Source: Stenotrophomonas nematodicola | GTDB lineage: Bacteria; Pseudomonadota; Gammaproteobacteria; Xanthomonadales; Xanthomonadaceae | NCBI RefSeq assembly: GCF_009467805.1 | Contig: NZ_WIAY01000001.1 | Coordinates: forward strand, 686,982-750,981 | Length of the DNA stretch: 64,000 nucleotides | Reading direction: 5' to 3' | Part shown: piece after piece, positions 38,761 through 47,168 of the stretch | Layout of the letters: each line of letters starts with the position of its first letter | How positions within the stretch are numbered: the stretch's first letter is position 1 | Translations under genes and position numbers: made by a program | The notes under the pieces: generated by a model | Told to the model about the DNA's origin: nothing | Database searches by the model: none | What the model saw: the letters and a program-made list of their open reading frames with translations, nothing else

Positions 38761-39240
38761 ATGAACGACGGCGACACCCTGGACAGCACCACCCTCGCGC
38801 TTCCGCTGGCCCTGTCCGGCGGCGAACACACCACCCTCGCCGCACTCGCCGGCCAGTGGCTGGTGTTGTACTTCTACCCCAAGGACAGCACGCCGGGCTG
38901 CACCACCGAGGGCATCGATTTCAATGCCCTGCTGCCGGATTTCACGCGCCTGGATGCGCGCGTGTTCGGCGTCTCCCGCGACTCGGTCAGATCCCACGAC
39001 ACCTTCTGCGCCAAGCAGGGATTCGCGTTTCCGCTGATCAGCGATGCCGACGAAGCGCTATGCACCGCATTCGACGTGATCCGGCTGAAGAACAGGTACG
39101 GCAAGCAGGTGCGTGGCATCGAACGCAGCACCTTCCTCATCTCACCCGACAGTCGTATCGTGCAGTCGTGGCGCAAGGTGAAAGTCGCCGGCCACGCCGC
39201 ATCCGTCCTTGAAGCCCTGAAGGCCGCGAAAACCCAGTGA
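38761..39240 (+). CDS. bcp: Thioredoxin-dependent peroxiredoxin (Bcp/PrxQ)
   Basis: 159-residue PrxQ-type peroxidase reducing hydroperoxides with thioredoxin. The peroxidatic cysteine is Cys47 in KDSTPGCTTEG. The resolving cysteine five residues later, found in E. coli Bcp, is absent (Gly51-Ile52), but Cys83 is present, the C47-C83 spacing described for the Xylella fastidiosa PrxQ. The catalytic Arg lies in GIERSTFLI. It follows gcvR as in E. coli. Confidence 0.93.
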   Translation: MNDGDTLDSTTLALPLALSGGEHTTLAALAGQWLVLYFYPKDSTPGCTTEGIDFNALLPDFTRLDARVFGVSRDSVRSHDTFCAKQGFAFPLISDADEALCTAFDVIRLKNRYGKQVRGIERSTFLISPDSRIVQSWRKVKVAGHAASVLEALKAAKTQ

Positions 39241-39322
39241 CCAACCCGGCACCCCCCAATGGCCATCACCCTGCCCCGCAGGCCGTGATGGCTTGTCCCT
39301 GTTCTGCCACCAGGAAATGACG

Positions 39323-40720
39323 ATGACCCGAGGCAAGCGCATCTACGTACTGGATACCAACGTGCTGATGCACGATCCAACCGCGCTGTTCAAGTTCGAG
39401 GAGCATGATGTCTACCTGCCGATGCAGGTGATCGAAGAGCTGGACAACGGCAAGAAGGGCACCACCGAGGCGAGCCGCAATGCGCGCCAGGTGAGCCGCT
39501 TCCTCAATGAGCTGGTGCAGGCGTCGGGCCTGGACAATCTCGCCGACGGCATCCCGCTGCAGCGCCCGAACGGCCTGCAGCTGCGCGGCAAGCAGAGCGT
39601 GGGCCTGCTGCGCTTCCAGACCAGCCATTTCGAGGCGGGCAAGAGCTTCGGCGCGGTGATCCCGGACAACGCCATCCTCGGTGCGATTCTGGCCCTGAAG
39701 GAGCAGATCCCGGAGATCCCGGTGGTGTTCGTGTCCAAGGACATCAACCTGCGGATCAAGGCGGCCATCGCCGGCATCGTGTCGGAAGACTACGAGAACG
39801 ACCGTGCGCTGGACGACTTCAGCCTGCTCTACACCGGCGCCACCGAGCTGCCGGAGGATTTCTGGAAGAAGCACACCGACAACCTCCGCAGCTGGAGCGA
39901 CAAGGGCCGCACCAGTTACGAAATCCTCGCCAGTGACGATGAGAGCTGGCATCCCAACCAGTACGCCTACCTGCCCGGCGACGACGAGGTTGAGCTGCGC
40001 GTGGCCAAGGTCGATGGCGACAAGGTCACCCTGTCGCTGGTCAATGATTTCCGCCACGGCAGCCATGCGGTCTGGGGCATCAGCGCGCGCAACCGCGAAC
40101 AGAACTTCGCGCTCAACGCGTTGATGGATCCGGAGATCGATTTTGTCACCCTGCTGGGCACCGCCGGCACCGGCAAGACCCTGCTCGCGCTCGCCGCCGG
40201 CCTGGCGCAGACGATGGACCAGCAGCGTTACCGCGAGATCATCATGACCCGCGCCACGGTCAGCGTCGGCGAAGACATCGGCTTCCTGCCCGGTACCGAG
40301 GAGGAAAAGATGACGCCGTGGATGGGCGCGCTGACCGACAACCTGGAGGTGCTCACCCACACCCAGGAAGGCGGCGCCTGGGGGCGTGCGGCGACCAACG
40401 ACCTGATCGCCAGCCGGATCAAGATCCGCTCGCTGAACTTCATGCGCGGACGCACCTTCCTGTCGCGCTACCTGATCCTGGATGAGGCGCAGAACCTCAC
40501 CCCCAAGCAGATGAAGACGCTGATCACCCGTGCCGGCCCCGGCACCAAGATCGTCTGCCTGGGCAACGTCGAACAGATCGACACCCCGTACTTGACCGAA
40601 ACCACCTCGGGCCTGACCTACGCGGTGGACCGTTTCAAGAACTGGCCGCACAGCGCCCATGTCACGCTGCGCCGTGGCGAGCGTTCGCGCCTGGCTGACT
40701 ACGCCTCGGAGGTGTTGTGA
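39323..40720 (+). CDS. phoH: PhoH-family protein with PIN domain
   Basis: 465 residues combining an N-terminal PIN ribonuclease-like domain (YVLDTNVLMHD with Asp11, acidic residues spaced to about 150) and a C-terminal PhoH ATPase: Walker A GTAGTGKT at 279-286, Walker B LILDEAQN around 384-391. Such PIN-PhoH fusions (PhoH2/YlaK type) are thought to act as RNA helicase-nucleases; the cellular role in this group is unknown. I chose the ATG at 39323 because AGGA is 7 bases upstream; an ATG two codons earlier is too close to it. The next gene overlaps the stop. Confidence 0.93.
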   Translation: MTRGKRIYVLDTNVLMHDPTALFKFEEHDVYLPMQVIEELDNGKKGTTEASRNARQVSRFLNELVQASGLDNLADGIPLQRPNGLQLRGKQSVGLLRFQTSHFEAGKSFGAVIPDNAILGAILALKEQIPEIPVVFVSKDINLRIKAAIAGIVSEDYENDRALDDFSLLYTGATELPEDFWKKHTDNLRSWSDKGRTSYEILASDDESWHPNQYAYLPGDDEVELRVAKVDGDKVTLSLVNDFRHGSHAVWGISARNREQNFALNALMDPEIDFVTLLGTAGTGKTLLALAAGLAQTMDQQRYREIIMTRATVSVGEDIGFLPGTEEEKMTPWMGALTDNLEVLTHTQEGGAWGRAATNDLIASRIKIRSLNFMRGRTFLSRYLILDEAQNLTPKQMKTLITRAGPGTKIVCLGNVEQIDTPYLTETTSGLTYAVDRFKNWPHSAHVTLRRGERSRLADYASEVL

Positions 40721-41223
40721 ACCCTTTCCTGTCCCGTGCCGCCCTGCCGCTGGCGCTTGCTGCGCTGGCGGCAGCCTGCACGCCGTCCAACACGCGCCCC
40801 GGCAGCACCATCCCGACCGCAGTCAAGGCCGGCCAGTCCTGGGTGGTCACCCGCCCGGTGATCGCCGCCCAGGTGCTGGATACCTGCTCGCGCACCAGCC
40901 CCGGCCGCGAGCCGGGGCGGGTCACCGGCTACTGGGCGCCGAGCCGGCAGCAGGTCGAGCAGCTTGAAGCCGCCTTGCCTTCGCTGGAGGCGCACGTGCC
41001 CAGGGCCGGCGATTTTGATCGCCAGTACGTCGGCATCGAACGCGATGGGCGCCAGCTGATCTACCTCAACGCTTTCCACCTGCCCGACGGCAGCGACATC
41101 GATCCGGCGCGCGAGGCGATCCGCGTCTGCGATGGCGGTGCGCAGTTCTGGGGCGCGGTGTTCGATCCGGCCAGCGGCCAGTTCTCCGATGTGCAGTTCA
41201 ACGGCCCCCCTGCGGGCCGCTGA
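40717..41223 (+). CDS. Small lipoprotein
   Basis: 168 residues starting at a GTG that overlaps the phoH stop. The signal peptide ends in the lipobox LAAAC with Cys21. The mature part has two cysteines (in LDTCSRT and IRVCDGG) that may form a disulfide, and a Trp/Tyr-rich stretch (TGYWAPSRQQVEQLEAALP). I recognise no domain. Coupling to phoH suggests co-expression, but nothing in the sequence indicates a shared function. Confidence 0.75.
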   Translation: MNPFLSRAALPLALAALAAACTPSNTRPGSTIPTAVKAGQSWVVTRPVIAAQVLDTCSRTSPGREPGRVTGYWAPSRQQVEQLEAALPSLEAHVPRAGDFDRQYVGIERDGRQLIYLNAFHLPDGSDIDPAREAIRVCDGGAQFWGAVFDPASGQFSDVQFNGPPAGR

Positions 41224-41253
41224 GCATCCCGTGATCAACGCCGTCCACGGCCG

Positions 41254-41925
41254 ATGAGCATCCGGCTGCCCACGTGGGTATGGGTCGGCGCGATCGCGCT
41301 GTCCTGTGTGGCCGGCATGGTCAACGTGGTCGGCTTCCTCGGGTTCGAGCACCAGGCGGTCAGCCACATGACCGGCACCACCAGCCAGCTCGGCATGGCC
41401 CTGGCACAGGGCGACTGGCGTGTGGTCGGGCACCTGTGGGGCCTGCTCATTGCGTTCTGCCTGGGGGCCATGCTCAGCGGCATGATCGTGCAGGACAGCG
41501 CCCTGCAGCTCGGCCGCCGCTATGGCGTGGTGCTGACGCTGGAATCGCTGCTGCTGCTGATCGCCATTCCGCTGTTCAAGCAGCAGCAGATCTGGGGTGC
41601 GCTCGCCGCCGCGATGGCCTGTGGCCTGCAGAACGCGATGGCCACGACCTTCAGCGGCGCCGTGGTGCGCACCACCCATCTCAGCGGCATGTTCACCGAC
41701 CTCGGGATCGGGCTGGGACATCTGCTGCGCGGCCTGCCACTGCCGATCCGTCGCCTGACCCTCAGCGGACTGATCGTCAGCGGTTTCCTCGCCGGCGGCA
41801 TCCTCGGCGCCTGGCTGTTCCTGCGGGTTGGTTACGACGCCCTGCTCGCCCCGGCACTGCTGACCGGCGGCACCGGCCTGGGTTACGTGCTGCACGCACA
41901 ATGGCGACGCCTGCAACGGCCCTGA
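41254..41925 (+). CDS. DUF1275 (YoaK-like) membrane protein
   Basis: 223-residue inner-membrane protein with about six hydrophobic helices. The DUF1275/YoaK signature is clear: AGMVNVVGFLGFEHQAVSHM, then TGTTSQLGMAL near the N-terminus, and CGLQNAMATTFSGAVVRTTH, then LSGMFTDLG in the centre. The family is widespread with no established biochemical activity. It lies 30 bp after the lipoprotein gene and 43 bp before thiD, so it may be part of the phoH transcript. Confidence 0.9.
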   Translation: MSIRLPTWVWVGAIALSCVAGMVNVVGFLGFEHQAVSHMTGTTSQLGMALAQGDWRVVGHLWGLLIAFCLGAMLSGMIVQDSALQLGRRYGVVLTLESLLLLIAIPLFKQQQIWGALAAAMACGLQNAMATTFSGAVVRTTHLSGMFTDLGIGLGHLLRGLPLPIRRLTLSGLIVSGFLAGGILGAWLFLRVGYDALLAPALLTGGTGLGYVLHAQWRRLQRP

Positions 41926-41968
41926 GCGCGCGCCAGCACCGCTGCCGCAAACACTGCACAATCAGCGC

Positions 41969-42778
41969 ATGAGCCCATCCACTCCCGTTTCCGCCCTGAC
42001 CATCGCCGGTTCCGATTCCGGGGGCGGCGCAGGCATCCAGGCCGACCTGAAGGCCTTTGCCGCCCATCGCGTGCACGGCCTGTCGGTGATCGCCGCGCTG
42101 ACCGCGCAGAACACCCGCGGCGTCACTGCCGTCCATGTGCCCCCGCTGGAGTTCCTGCAGGCGCAGATCGATGCCTGCTTCGCCGATTTCGAAATCCACG
42201 CGGTGAAGCTGGGCATGCTGGCCAACGCCGAGGTGATCGGGCGGGTTGCCGACGCACTGGAAACACACCGCCCGCCGCACGTGGTGCTCGACCCGGTGAT
42301 GGTGGCCACCAGCGGCGCCAGGCTGCTGGAGGAGAGCGCGCTGCACGCCATGCGCACCCGCCTGATCCCATTGGCCACGCTGCTGACGCCCAACATCCCG
42401 GAGGCCGAACTGCTGCTCGGGCGTCGCATTGTCACCGCCGACGATGCCGAAGATGCCGCCGGTGCGCTGCTGGCGCTCGGCGCGGGCGCCGTTCTGCTCA
42501 AGGGCGGTCATCTGGACGAGGGCGCACGCGTGATCGACCGCTACTTCGATGGCGTCACCCGCGATGACTTCATCCACGCGCGCCTGCCGGTCGATGCCCA
42601 CGGCACCGGCTGCACGCTGGCGTCGGCGATCGCCGCGCAGTTGTGCCAGGGGCTGTCAGTGCCGAACGCCTGCGAGGCCGCCATCGACTACGTGGCCCGC
42701 GGCCTGCAGAGCGGGTACTACCCCGGCCGCAGCGAGGTGCTGGTGATCGATCACTTCGGCGCGGCGCGTCCTGCATGA
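41969..42778 (+). CDS. thiD: Hydroxymethylpyrimidine/phosphomethylpyrimidine kinase
   Basis: Phosphorylates HMP and HMP-phosphate for thiamine synthesis. The 269-residue ribokinase-fold enzyme has [20 protein letters not shown] near the start, [11 protein letters not shown] in the centre and the anion-hole/catalytic [15 protein letters not shown] with catalytic Asp-His-Gly-Thr-Gly-Cys near the C-terminus. No thiamine riboswitch is visible upstream, and no other thi genes are in the window. Its stop overlaps the next hydrolase gene (ATGA). Confidence 0.96.
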   Translation: MSPSTPVSALTIAGSDSGGGAGIQADLKAFAAHRVHGLSVIAALTAQNTRGVTAVHVPPLEFLQAQIDACFADFEIHAVKLGMLANAEVIGRVADALETHRPPHVVLDPVMVATSGARLLEESALHAMRTRLIPLATLLTPNIPEAELLLGRRIVTADDAEDAAGALLALGAGAVLLKGGHLDEGARVIDRYFDGVTRDDFIHARLPVDAHGTGCTLASAIAAQLCQGLSVPNACEAAIDYVARGLQSGYYPGRSEVLVIDHFGAARPA

Positions 42779-43614
42779 TCGATGCGCTGACCCTGCCCGT
42801 GCAGTCCGACGATGGCCATCGTACCGACCTGCTGGTGCGCCGCCCGGCCACGCCGCAGGCGCGCCTGCTGTGGCTGCCGGCACTGGGCGTGGCCGCACGC
42901 CACTACCTGCCGCTGGCCGAGGCGCTCGCCGCGCGCGGCCTTGCCGTGCACCTGCATGAGTGGCGCGGCAACGGCAGCAGCAGCCTGCGTCCATCGCGCA
43001 CGCAGGACTGGGGCTACCGCGAGATCCTCCAGCGCGACCTGCCGGCCAGCCTGGCGCAGGTGCAGGCCCAGGGCAGCGCACCGTTGATCATTGGCGGCCA
43101 CAGCCTCGGCGGCCAGCTTGCCTGCGCGTTCGCCGGACTCAACCCGGACGTCGTCGCCCGGTTCTGGCTGGTCGCCAGCGGCACGCCATACTGGCGCACC
43201 TTCCCCGCGCCGCGCGGCTGGACCTTGCCACTGATCTACCGCTTCCTGCCGTGGCTGGCCCAGCGCCAGGGCGTGCTGCACGGACGCCGCGTGGGATTTG
43301 GCGGCACCGAAGCGCGCGGCCTGATCCGCGACTGGGCACGCGTGGGCCTGAGCAACCACTACTGCGGCGAGGGCATCGCGCAGGACCTCGACCTCGCCAT
43401 GCGCGCGGTCCGCGGCCAGGCGACGGCGGTGATCATGGCCGACGACTGGCTGGCACCGGCAACGTCGATGCAGGGCCTGCTGGCCAAGCTGCCGCAGGTA
43501 CGATCGACGCTGACCGTGCTGTCCGCCGCCACGCTGGGCGCACGCGCCGACCACTTCGCCTGGATGAAGGCGCCGGAGGCCGTTGCCGACACACTTTTTC
43601 ATTCATTTGAATGA
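42775..43614 (+). CDS. Alpha/beta-hydrolase
   Basis: 279-residue alpha/beta-hydrolase with nucleophile elbow GGHSLGG (Ser110), an N-terminal HG-like loop region (LPALGVAARHYLPLAEAL) and candidate acid and base residues in MADDWLAP and GARADHFAW. It resembles the predicted hydrolase group related to YheT/COG4757-type proteins. Substrate unknown. It is translationally coupled to thiD through ATGA but need not be in thiamine metabolism. It is followed by the tRNA-Arg promoter. Confidence 0.82.
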   Translation: MIDALTLPVQSDDGHRTDLLVRRPATPQARLLWLPALGVAARHYLPLAEALAARGLAVHLHEWRGNGSSSLRPSRTQDWGYREILQRDLPASLAQVQAQGSAPLIIGGHSLGGQLACAFAGLNPDVVARFWLVASGTPYWRTFPAPRGWTLPLIYRFLPWLAQRQGVLHGRRVGFGGTEARGLIRDWARVGLSNHYCGEGIAQDLDLAMRAVRGQATAVIMADDWLAPATSMQGLLAKLPQVRSTLTVLSAATLGARADHFAWMKAPEAVADTLFHSFE

Positions 43615-43631
43615 AGACCTTCACAAAAGCG

Positions 43632-43660
43632 TTGACGAATGCGACGTCGATCCGCATAAT
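43632..43660 (+). promoter_or_regulatory. Promoter of the tRNA-Arg cluster
   Basis: TTGACG at 43632-43637, a 17-base spacer and CATAAT at 43655-43660. The start point would be about 9 bases before the first tRNA, as is typical for strong stable-RNA promoters. Confidence 0.82.
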
Positions 43661-43675
43661 TCCGCTCCTGTTGAC

Positions 43676-43752
43676 GCGCCCGTAGCTCAGTTGGATAGAG
43701 TACCTGGCTACGAACCAGGCGGTCGGGAGTTCGAATCTCTCCGGGCGCACCA
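43676..43752 (+). tRNA. tRNA-Arg (anticodon ACG), copy 1
   Basis: 77-nt cloverleaf with encoded CCA: acceptor GCGCCCG pairs with CGGGCGC, the anticodon stem-loop CCTGG-CTACGAA-CCAGG gives anticodon ACG (read as ICG after deamination), and the T-arm contains GTTCGAATC. It is the first of three identical copies. Confidence 0.97.
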
Positions 43753-43807
43753 TCAACAGGCTGACAACGCCGCCGTTGGCAGCAGCAGTACAAAACGCGA
43801 TGCACAT

Positions 43808-43884
43808 GCGCCCGTAGCTCAGTTGGATAGAGTACCTGGCTACGAACCAGGCGGTCGGGAGTTCGAATCTCTCCGGGCGCACCA
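43808..43884 (+). tRNA. tRNA-Arg (anticodon ACG), copy 2
   Basis: Identical over all 77 bases to the copy at 43676-43752, after a 55-bp spacer. Confidence 0.97.
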
Positions 43885-43922
43885 CTGCATCGCGTGCAGC
43901 ACTACAATCAGACAATGCAAAT

Positions 43923-43999
43923 GCGCCCGTAGCTCAGTTGGATAGAGTACCTGGCTACGAACCAGGCGGTCGGGAGTTCGAATCTCTCCGGGCGCACCA
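43923..43999 (+). tRNA. tRNA-Arg (anticodon ACG), copy 3
   Basis: Identical to the two preceding copies, after a 38-bp spacer; a rho-independent terminator follows 17 bases later, so the three are one transcription unit. Confidence 0.97.
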
Positions 44000-44016
44000 T
44001 TGCATCGACAAGAACG

Positions 44017-44041
44017 GCAGCCCTCGGCTGCTGTTTTTTTT
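44017..44041 (+). terminator. Terminator of the tRNA-Arg cluster
   Basis: GCAGCC, CTC, GGCTGC stem-loop followed by TG and a run of eight T (44034-44041). Confidence 0.92.
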
Positions 44042-44072
44042 GGCCGTCTCCCCGCAACCCGGCGCGCGACGC

Positions 44073-45218
44073 TCATCCGCGCGACATCGCCTGCACCCGC
44101 ACCGCCTGCATCACCAGGCGATCCGCCGCGCCCGGCAGTGCGGGCGCCGGGCACGCACCACCGGCGGGGTCGTCGTGCGCCAGCCAGTCGTCCACCACAC
44201 CGCCCAGCAGATCCACGCGCAGCGGCAGCGTGATGTGGTCCTCGCCGCGCATCTCGATGTAGTGCACGCGCGGACTGGATGATGCCAGCCGACGCCCCTG
44301 CTCCACCCGGACATGCTGGTCATCCTGGCCATGCAGCAGCAGGACGCAGGCCTGCGTGCCGGACAGTGCGCGGGCCACATCGACGCGGTCCAGGTCCAGG
44401 TCCAGCCGCTGGCTGGCGGCGGCGATCACCTGGTCGATGTCCTGCCCCCCGTAGCGCCAGCGCCCGTACGCGGCCACCGCCTGCGCCTTCCAGCCACTCG
44501 GCTGCAGCGACATCAGGTGCGGAATCATGCTGCGGATCGCGTCGCCGGCATTGGCAAAGGACTCCATCGCGACCACGCCGGTGACCTGGTCGCCCAGCTT
44601 GTCGGCAGTGAACAACGCCGTGGCCGCCCCGTAAGAGACGCCGAACAGGTACAGCGGACCCGCGACTTCGCCGCGCTGGCGCAGCGTGCCGATCACATCG
44701 ACCACATCGTCCGATTCGAACGTGCCATAGCCGGCCGGACCGGCGCCGGAATGACCGTGGTTGCGCAGGTCGATGGTGACCACGCGGTAGCCGGCCTGCG
44801 CCAGCTGCAGCGACCACGGCAGCATCGCATCGCCGTTCATCATCCACCCATGAAGGAGCACGACGGTGCCGCGCGGCGCCTGCGGCCGGAACGGATGCGG
44901 CACCGCCAGCTGCAGGCCGGTCTGCAGCGGCAGGCCGTTGTCGTGCTGTTGGGCCAGGTAGTGGTAGCGCGCGCCGTACTGGCCAGGATCGAACGCCCGC
45001 CAGAAGATCGGCACGCCCGCGCGGCCGGTGACGAAACCGTGTCGGTTCGGCACCGACGCCACCGCGTCGGCGATGCGCGCGGTATCCAGCAGCGTGGACA
45101 CGCCGCCGGGGGCGACCAGACGATCGCTCAGCGACGTGGACGCGGACGAGGTCAGCGAGGAGCAGGCAGCCAGCCACAGGCCGGCCCCGGCCAGCAGCAA
45201 CAGCAGCAGGCGTTTCAT
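44073..45218 (-). CDS. Lipoprotein alpha/beta-hydrolase
   Basis: 381 residues. The signal peptide ends in LAAC (Cys19), so the enzyme is probably anchored to a membrane facing the periplasm. The hydrolase fold shows LLHGWMMNGDAM (HG oxyanion loop), DLRNHGHSG, the nucleophile elbow GVSYGAA (Ser195), an acid in LLHGQDDQHV and the final His in RGEDHITLP. It looks like an exported esterase or peptidase of the BAAT/dienelactone-hydrolase-like group. It is not clearly in an operon; the tRNA-Arg cluster is downstream and convergent. Confidence 0.85.
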   Translation of the reverse strand: MKRLLLLLLAGAGLWLAACSSLTSSASTSLSDRLVAPGGVSTLLDTARIADAVASVPNRHGFVTGRAGVPIFWRAFDPGQYGARYHYLAQQHDNGLPLQTGLQLAVPHPFRPQAPRGTVVLLHGWMMNGDAMLPWSLQLAQAGYRVVTIDLRNHGHSGAGPAGYGTFESDDVVDVIGTLRQRGEVAGPLYLFGVSYGAATALFTADKLGDQVTGVVAMESFANAGDAIRSMIPHLMSLQPSGWKAQAVAAYGRWRYGGQDIDQVIAAASQRLDLDLDRVDVARALSGTQACVLLLHGQDDQHVRVEQGRRLASSSPRVHYIEMRGEDHITLPLRVDLLGGVVDDWLAHDDPAGGACPAPALPGAADRLVMQAVRVQAMSRG

Positions 45219-45333
45219 GGGCGTGGACGGACTTCAACGGGCCGGGCAGCGTACTGGCTGCGCCGCCGGCGCTCTATCGCACCGGGATGACGATGGCATG
45301 ACAGCGCACCATCGGTTCAGCTTGGCCGGCGGC

Positions 45334-46269
45334 TCAGGCGCCGTGCCCGAGCCACGTCGCCATCGTCGGCCACCAGCCCTCGATCACCTGGGGCCGCTGC
45401 ATGCGCTCGCGCCACCAGCGCAGCCCCGCGCCCTCCTCGCCGGTCCGCCAGGCCAGCCAGAAGGTTTCATCCGGCTTGGGCTCGTCCACCTGCCGGATCA
45501 CCAGCCGCCCCTCGCGCACCGCCTGACGCACGTACGGCTCGGGCAGGAAGCCAAAGCCAAGACCGGCGCACTGGAGGCGGAACTTGCTGGCCGTATCGGG
45601 CACGGTCACTGTGTCCTGGCCCATCAGCAGGCCGACCGTGCGCGGCAGCAGCCGGCGCGCCGAGTCCGCCACCGCGATCGCGCAATGCGCCGCCAGCACC
45701 TCCCGTCCGAGCGGCTCAGGCGCTGTCGCCAACGGGTGCGAGGGCGCCACGGCAAAGACGAAGCGCACCACGCCCATCGGCTCGACCACGTATCCGCCCC
45801 CGCTCGGCCCCTCGCCCGCCGCGCCGACCAGCAGGTCCGCCCGGCGGTCCAGCAGGGCCTCCCAGGTGCCGGACAACGCCTCACTGACCAGCCGCACCCG
45901 GGTCTGTTCGGCCACCGCCGTGAACGCCCGCACGTCCTCGGCCAGCAGCGCCGGGGGGAACATCGCATCCACCGCCACGGTCAGTTCGGCCTCCCAGCCG
46001 GACGCTACCCGGCGCACCCGCATTTCCAGCTCGCGCGCGGCGCGCAGCAGGTGCCGCCCCTCCTCCAGCAGCGCCTCGCCGGCCGCGGTCAGGTGCGCGC
46101 GCGGGCCGATCCGGTCGAACAGCTGGACGCCCAGGTCCTCCTCCAGCTTGGACACCGTGTAGGAAATCGTCGATGGCACCTTGTGCAGCGCCTTGCCGGC
46201 GGCGGCGAACGAGCCGCGGCGGTCGATGGCATCCAGGATCTGCAGGGCATCGAGGCTGAGCTTGAGCAT
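45334..46269 (-). CDS. LysR-family transcriptional regulator
   Basis: 311-residue LysR regulator with the N-terminal helix-turn-helix (LQILDAIDRRGSFAAAGKAL, then HKVPSTISYTVSKLEEDLG) and a periplasmic-binding-protein-like effector domain from about residue 90. It is divergent from the pirin gene with 140 bp between the start codons, the usual arrangement in which a LysR protein controls its divergent neighbour. A weak T-N11-A motif cannot be picked out with confidence. No effector can be named. Confidence 0.93.
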   Translation of the reverse strand: MLKLSLDALQILDAIDRRGSFAAAGKALHKVPSTISYTVSKLEEDLGVQLFDRIGPRAHLTAAGEALLEEGRHLLRAARELEMRVRRVASGWEAELTVAVDAMFPPALLAEDVRAFTAVAEQTRVRLVSEALSGTWEALLDRRADLLVGAAGEGPSGGGYVVEPMGVVRFVFAVAPSHPLATAPEPLGREVLAAHCAIAVADSARRLLPRTVGLLMGQDTVTVPDTASKFRLQCAGLGFGFLPEPYVRQAVREGRLVIRQVDEPKPDETFWLAWRTGEEGAGLRWWRERMQRPQVIEGWWPTMATWLGHGA

Positions 46270-46409
46270 TCGAATTTTTCGATGATGGCTTGCAAAACTA
46301 TCCGTTTTTCAAGTCCGTGGCGCAAGCGGATACTGGCCGCAACAGGAAAGGGAGCGGCAGCCGCCGCCCCGGACCGCCATCGAAACCATCGAACACCCAG
46401 GAGATTCCC

Positions 46410-47111
46410 ATGCTGCAGATCCGCAAGAGCAACACCCGTGGCAAGGCCGACCACGGCTGGCTGAACTCCATGCACACCTTCTCCTTCGCCAACTACTATG
46501 ACCCGCGCTATGTCAGCTTCGGCCCTCTGCGCGTGATCAACGAAGACCGCGTCCAGGGCGGCCAGGGCTTCGGCACCCACAGCCACAGCAACATGGAGAT
46601 CATCTCCTACGTGCTTGGCGGCGCGCTGGAGCACAAGGACTCGATGGGCACCGGCTCGGTGCTGCGCTATGGCGACGTGCAGCGGATGAGTGCGGGCAGC
46701 GGCGTCAGCCACAGCGAGTTCAACCACTCGGCCGACGAGGCGGTGCACTTCCTGCAGATCTGGCTGTTCCCCGACCAGGAGAACATCGCCCCGAGCTACC
46801 AGGAAACCCACTTCGCGCGGGACACCAAGCGCGGCCAGCTCCGCCTGATCGCCTCGCGCGATGGCCGCGACGGTTCGCTGCTGATCCACCAGGATGCCAA
46901 CATCTACGCGACCATCCTGGATGGCGATGACCGCGTGCACGTGCCGCTGGCCCCGCGTCGCGGCGCCTATGTGCAGGTCGCCCGTGGCCAGCTCCAGGTC
47001 AACGGCATCACCCTGGAAGCCGGTGATGCGCTGCAGATCAGCGACGAGGCGCAGGTCACGCTGGAGAATGGCAACGATGCCGAAGTGATCGTCTTTGAGC
47101 TGCCGCTGTAA
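46410..47111 (+). CDS. Pirin family protein (YhhW-like quercetinase type)
   Basis: 233-residue bicupin. The metal ligands of the N-terminal cupin are exactly those of pirins: His57 and His59 in FGTHSHSNMEI, His101 and Glu103 in GVSHSEFN. Bacterial pirins such as E. coli YhhW can have quercetin dioxygenase activity; others have regulatory or stress roles. I used the ATG at 46410, preceded by CAGGAGATT; the longer frame covers the divergent promoter region. Likely target of the LysR regulator. Confidence 0.93.
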   Translation: MLQIRKSNTRGKADHGWLNSMHTFSFANYYDPRYVSFGPLRVINEDRVQGGQGFGTHSHSNMEIISYVLGGALEHKDSMGTGSVLRYGDVQRMSAGSGVSHSEFNHSADEAVHFLQIWLFPDQENIAPSYQETHFARDTKRGQLRLIASRDGRDGSLLIHQDANIYATILDGDDRVHVPLAPRRGAYVQVARGQLQVNGITLEAGDALQISDEAQVTLENGNDAEVIVFELPL

Positions 47112-47130
47112 TCCCCCCCACTGAAACGCC

Positions 47131-47154
47131 GACACCCCGGTTGCCCGGGGTGTC
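47131..47154. terminator. Hairpin between the pirin and TonB-receptor genes
   Basis: GACACCCCGG and CCGGGGTGTC arms (perfect 10 bp) around TTGC, 19 bases after the pirin stop and 14 before the stop codon of the convergent receptor gene. It has no T-run; probably a bidirectional barrier. Confidence 0.6.
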
Positions 47155-47168
47155 GTGCGTTGCGCGGA

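Noticed and set aside
41926..41968. Thiamine riboswitch before thiD
   Set aside because: The gap is 43 bp and has no TPP-riboswitch-like motif.
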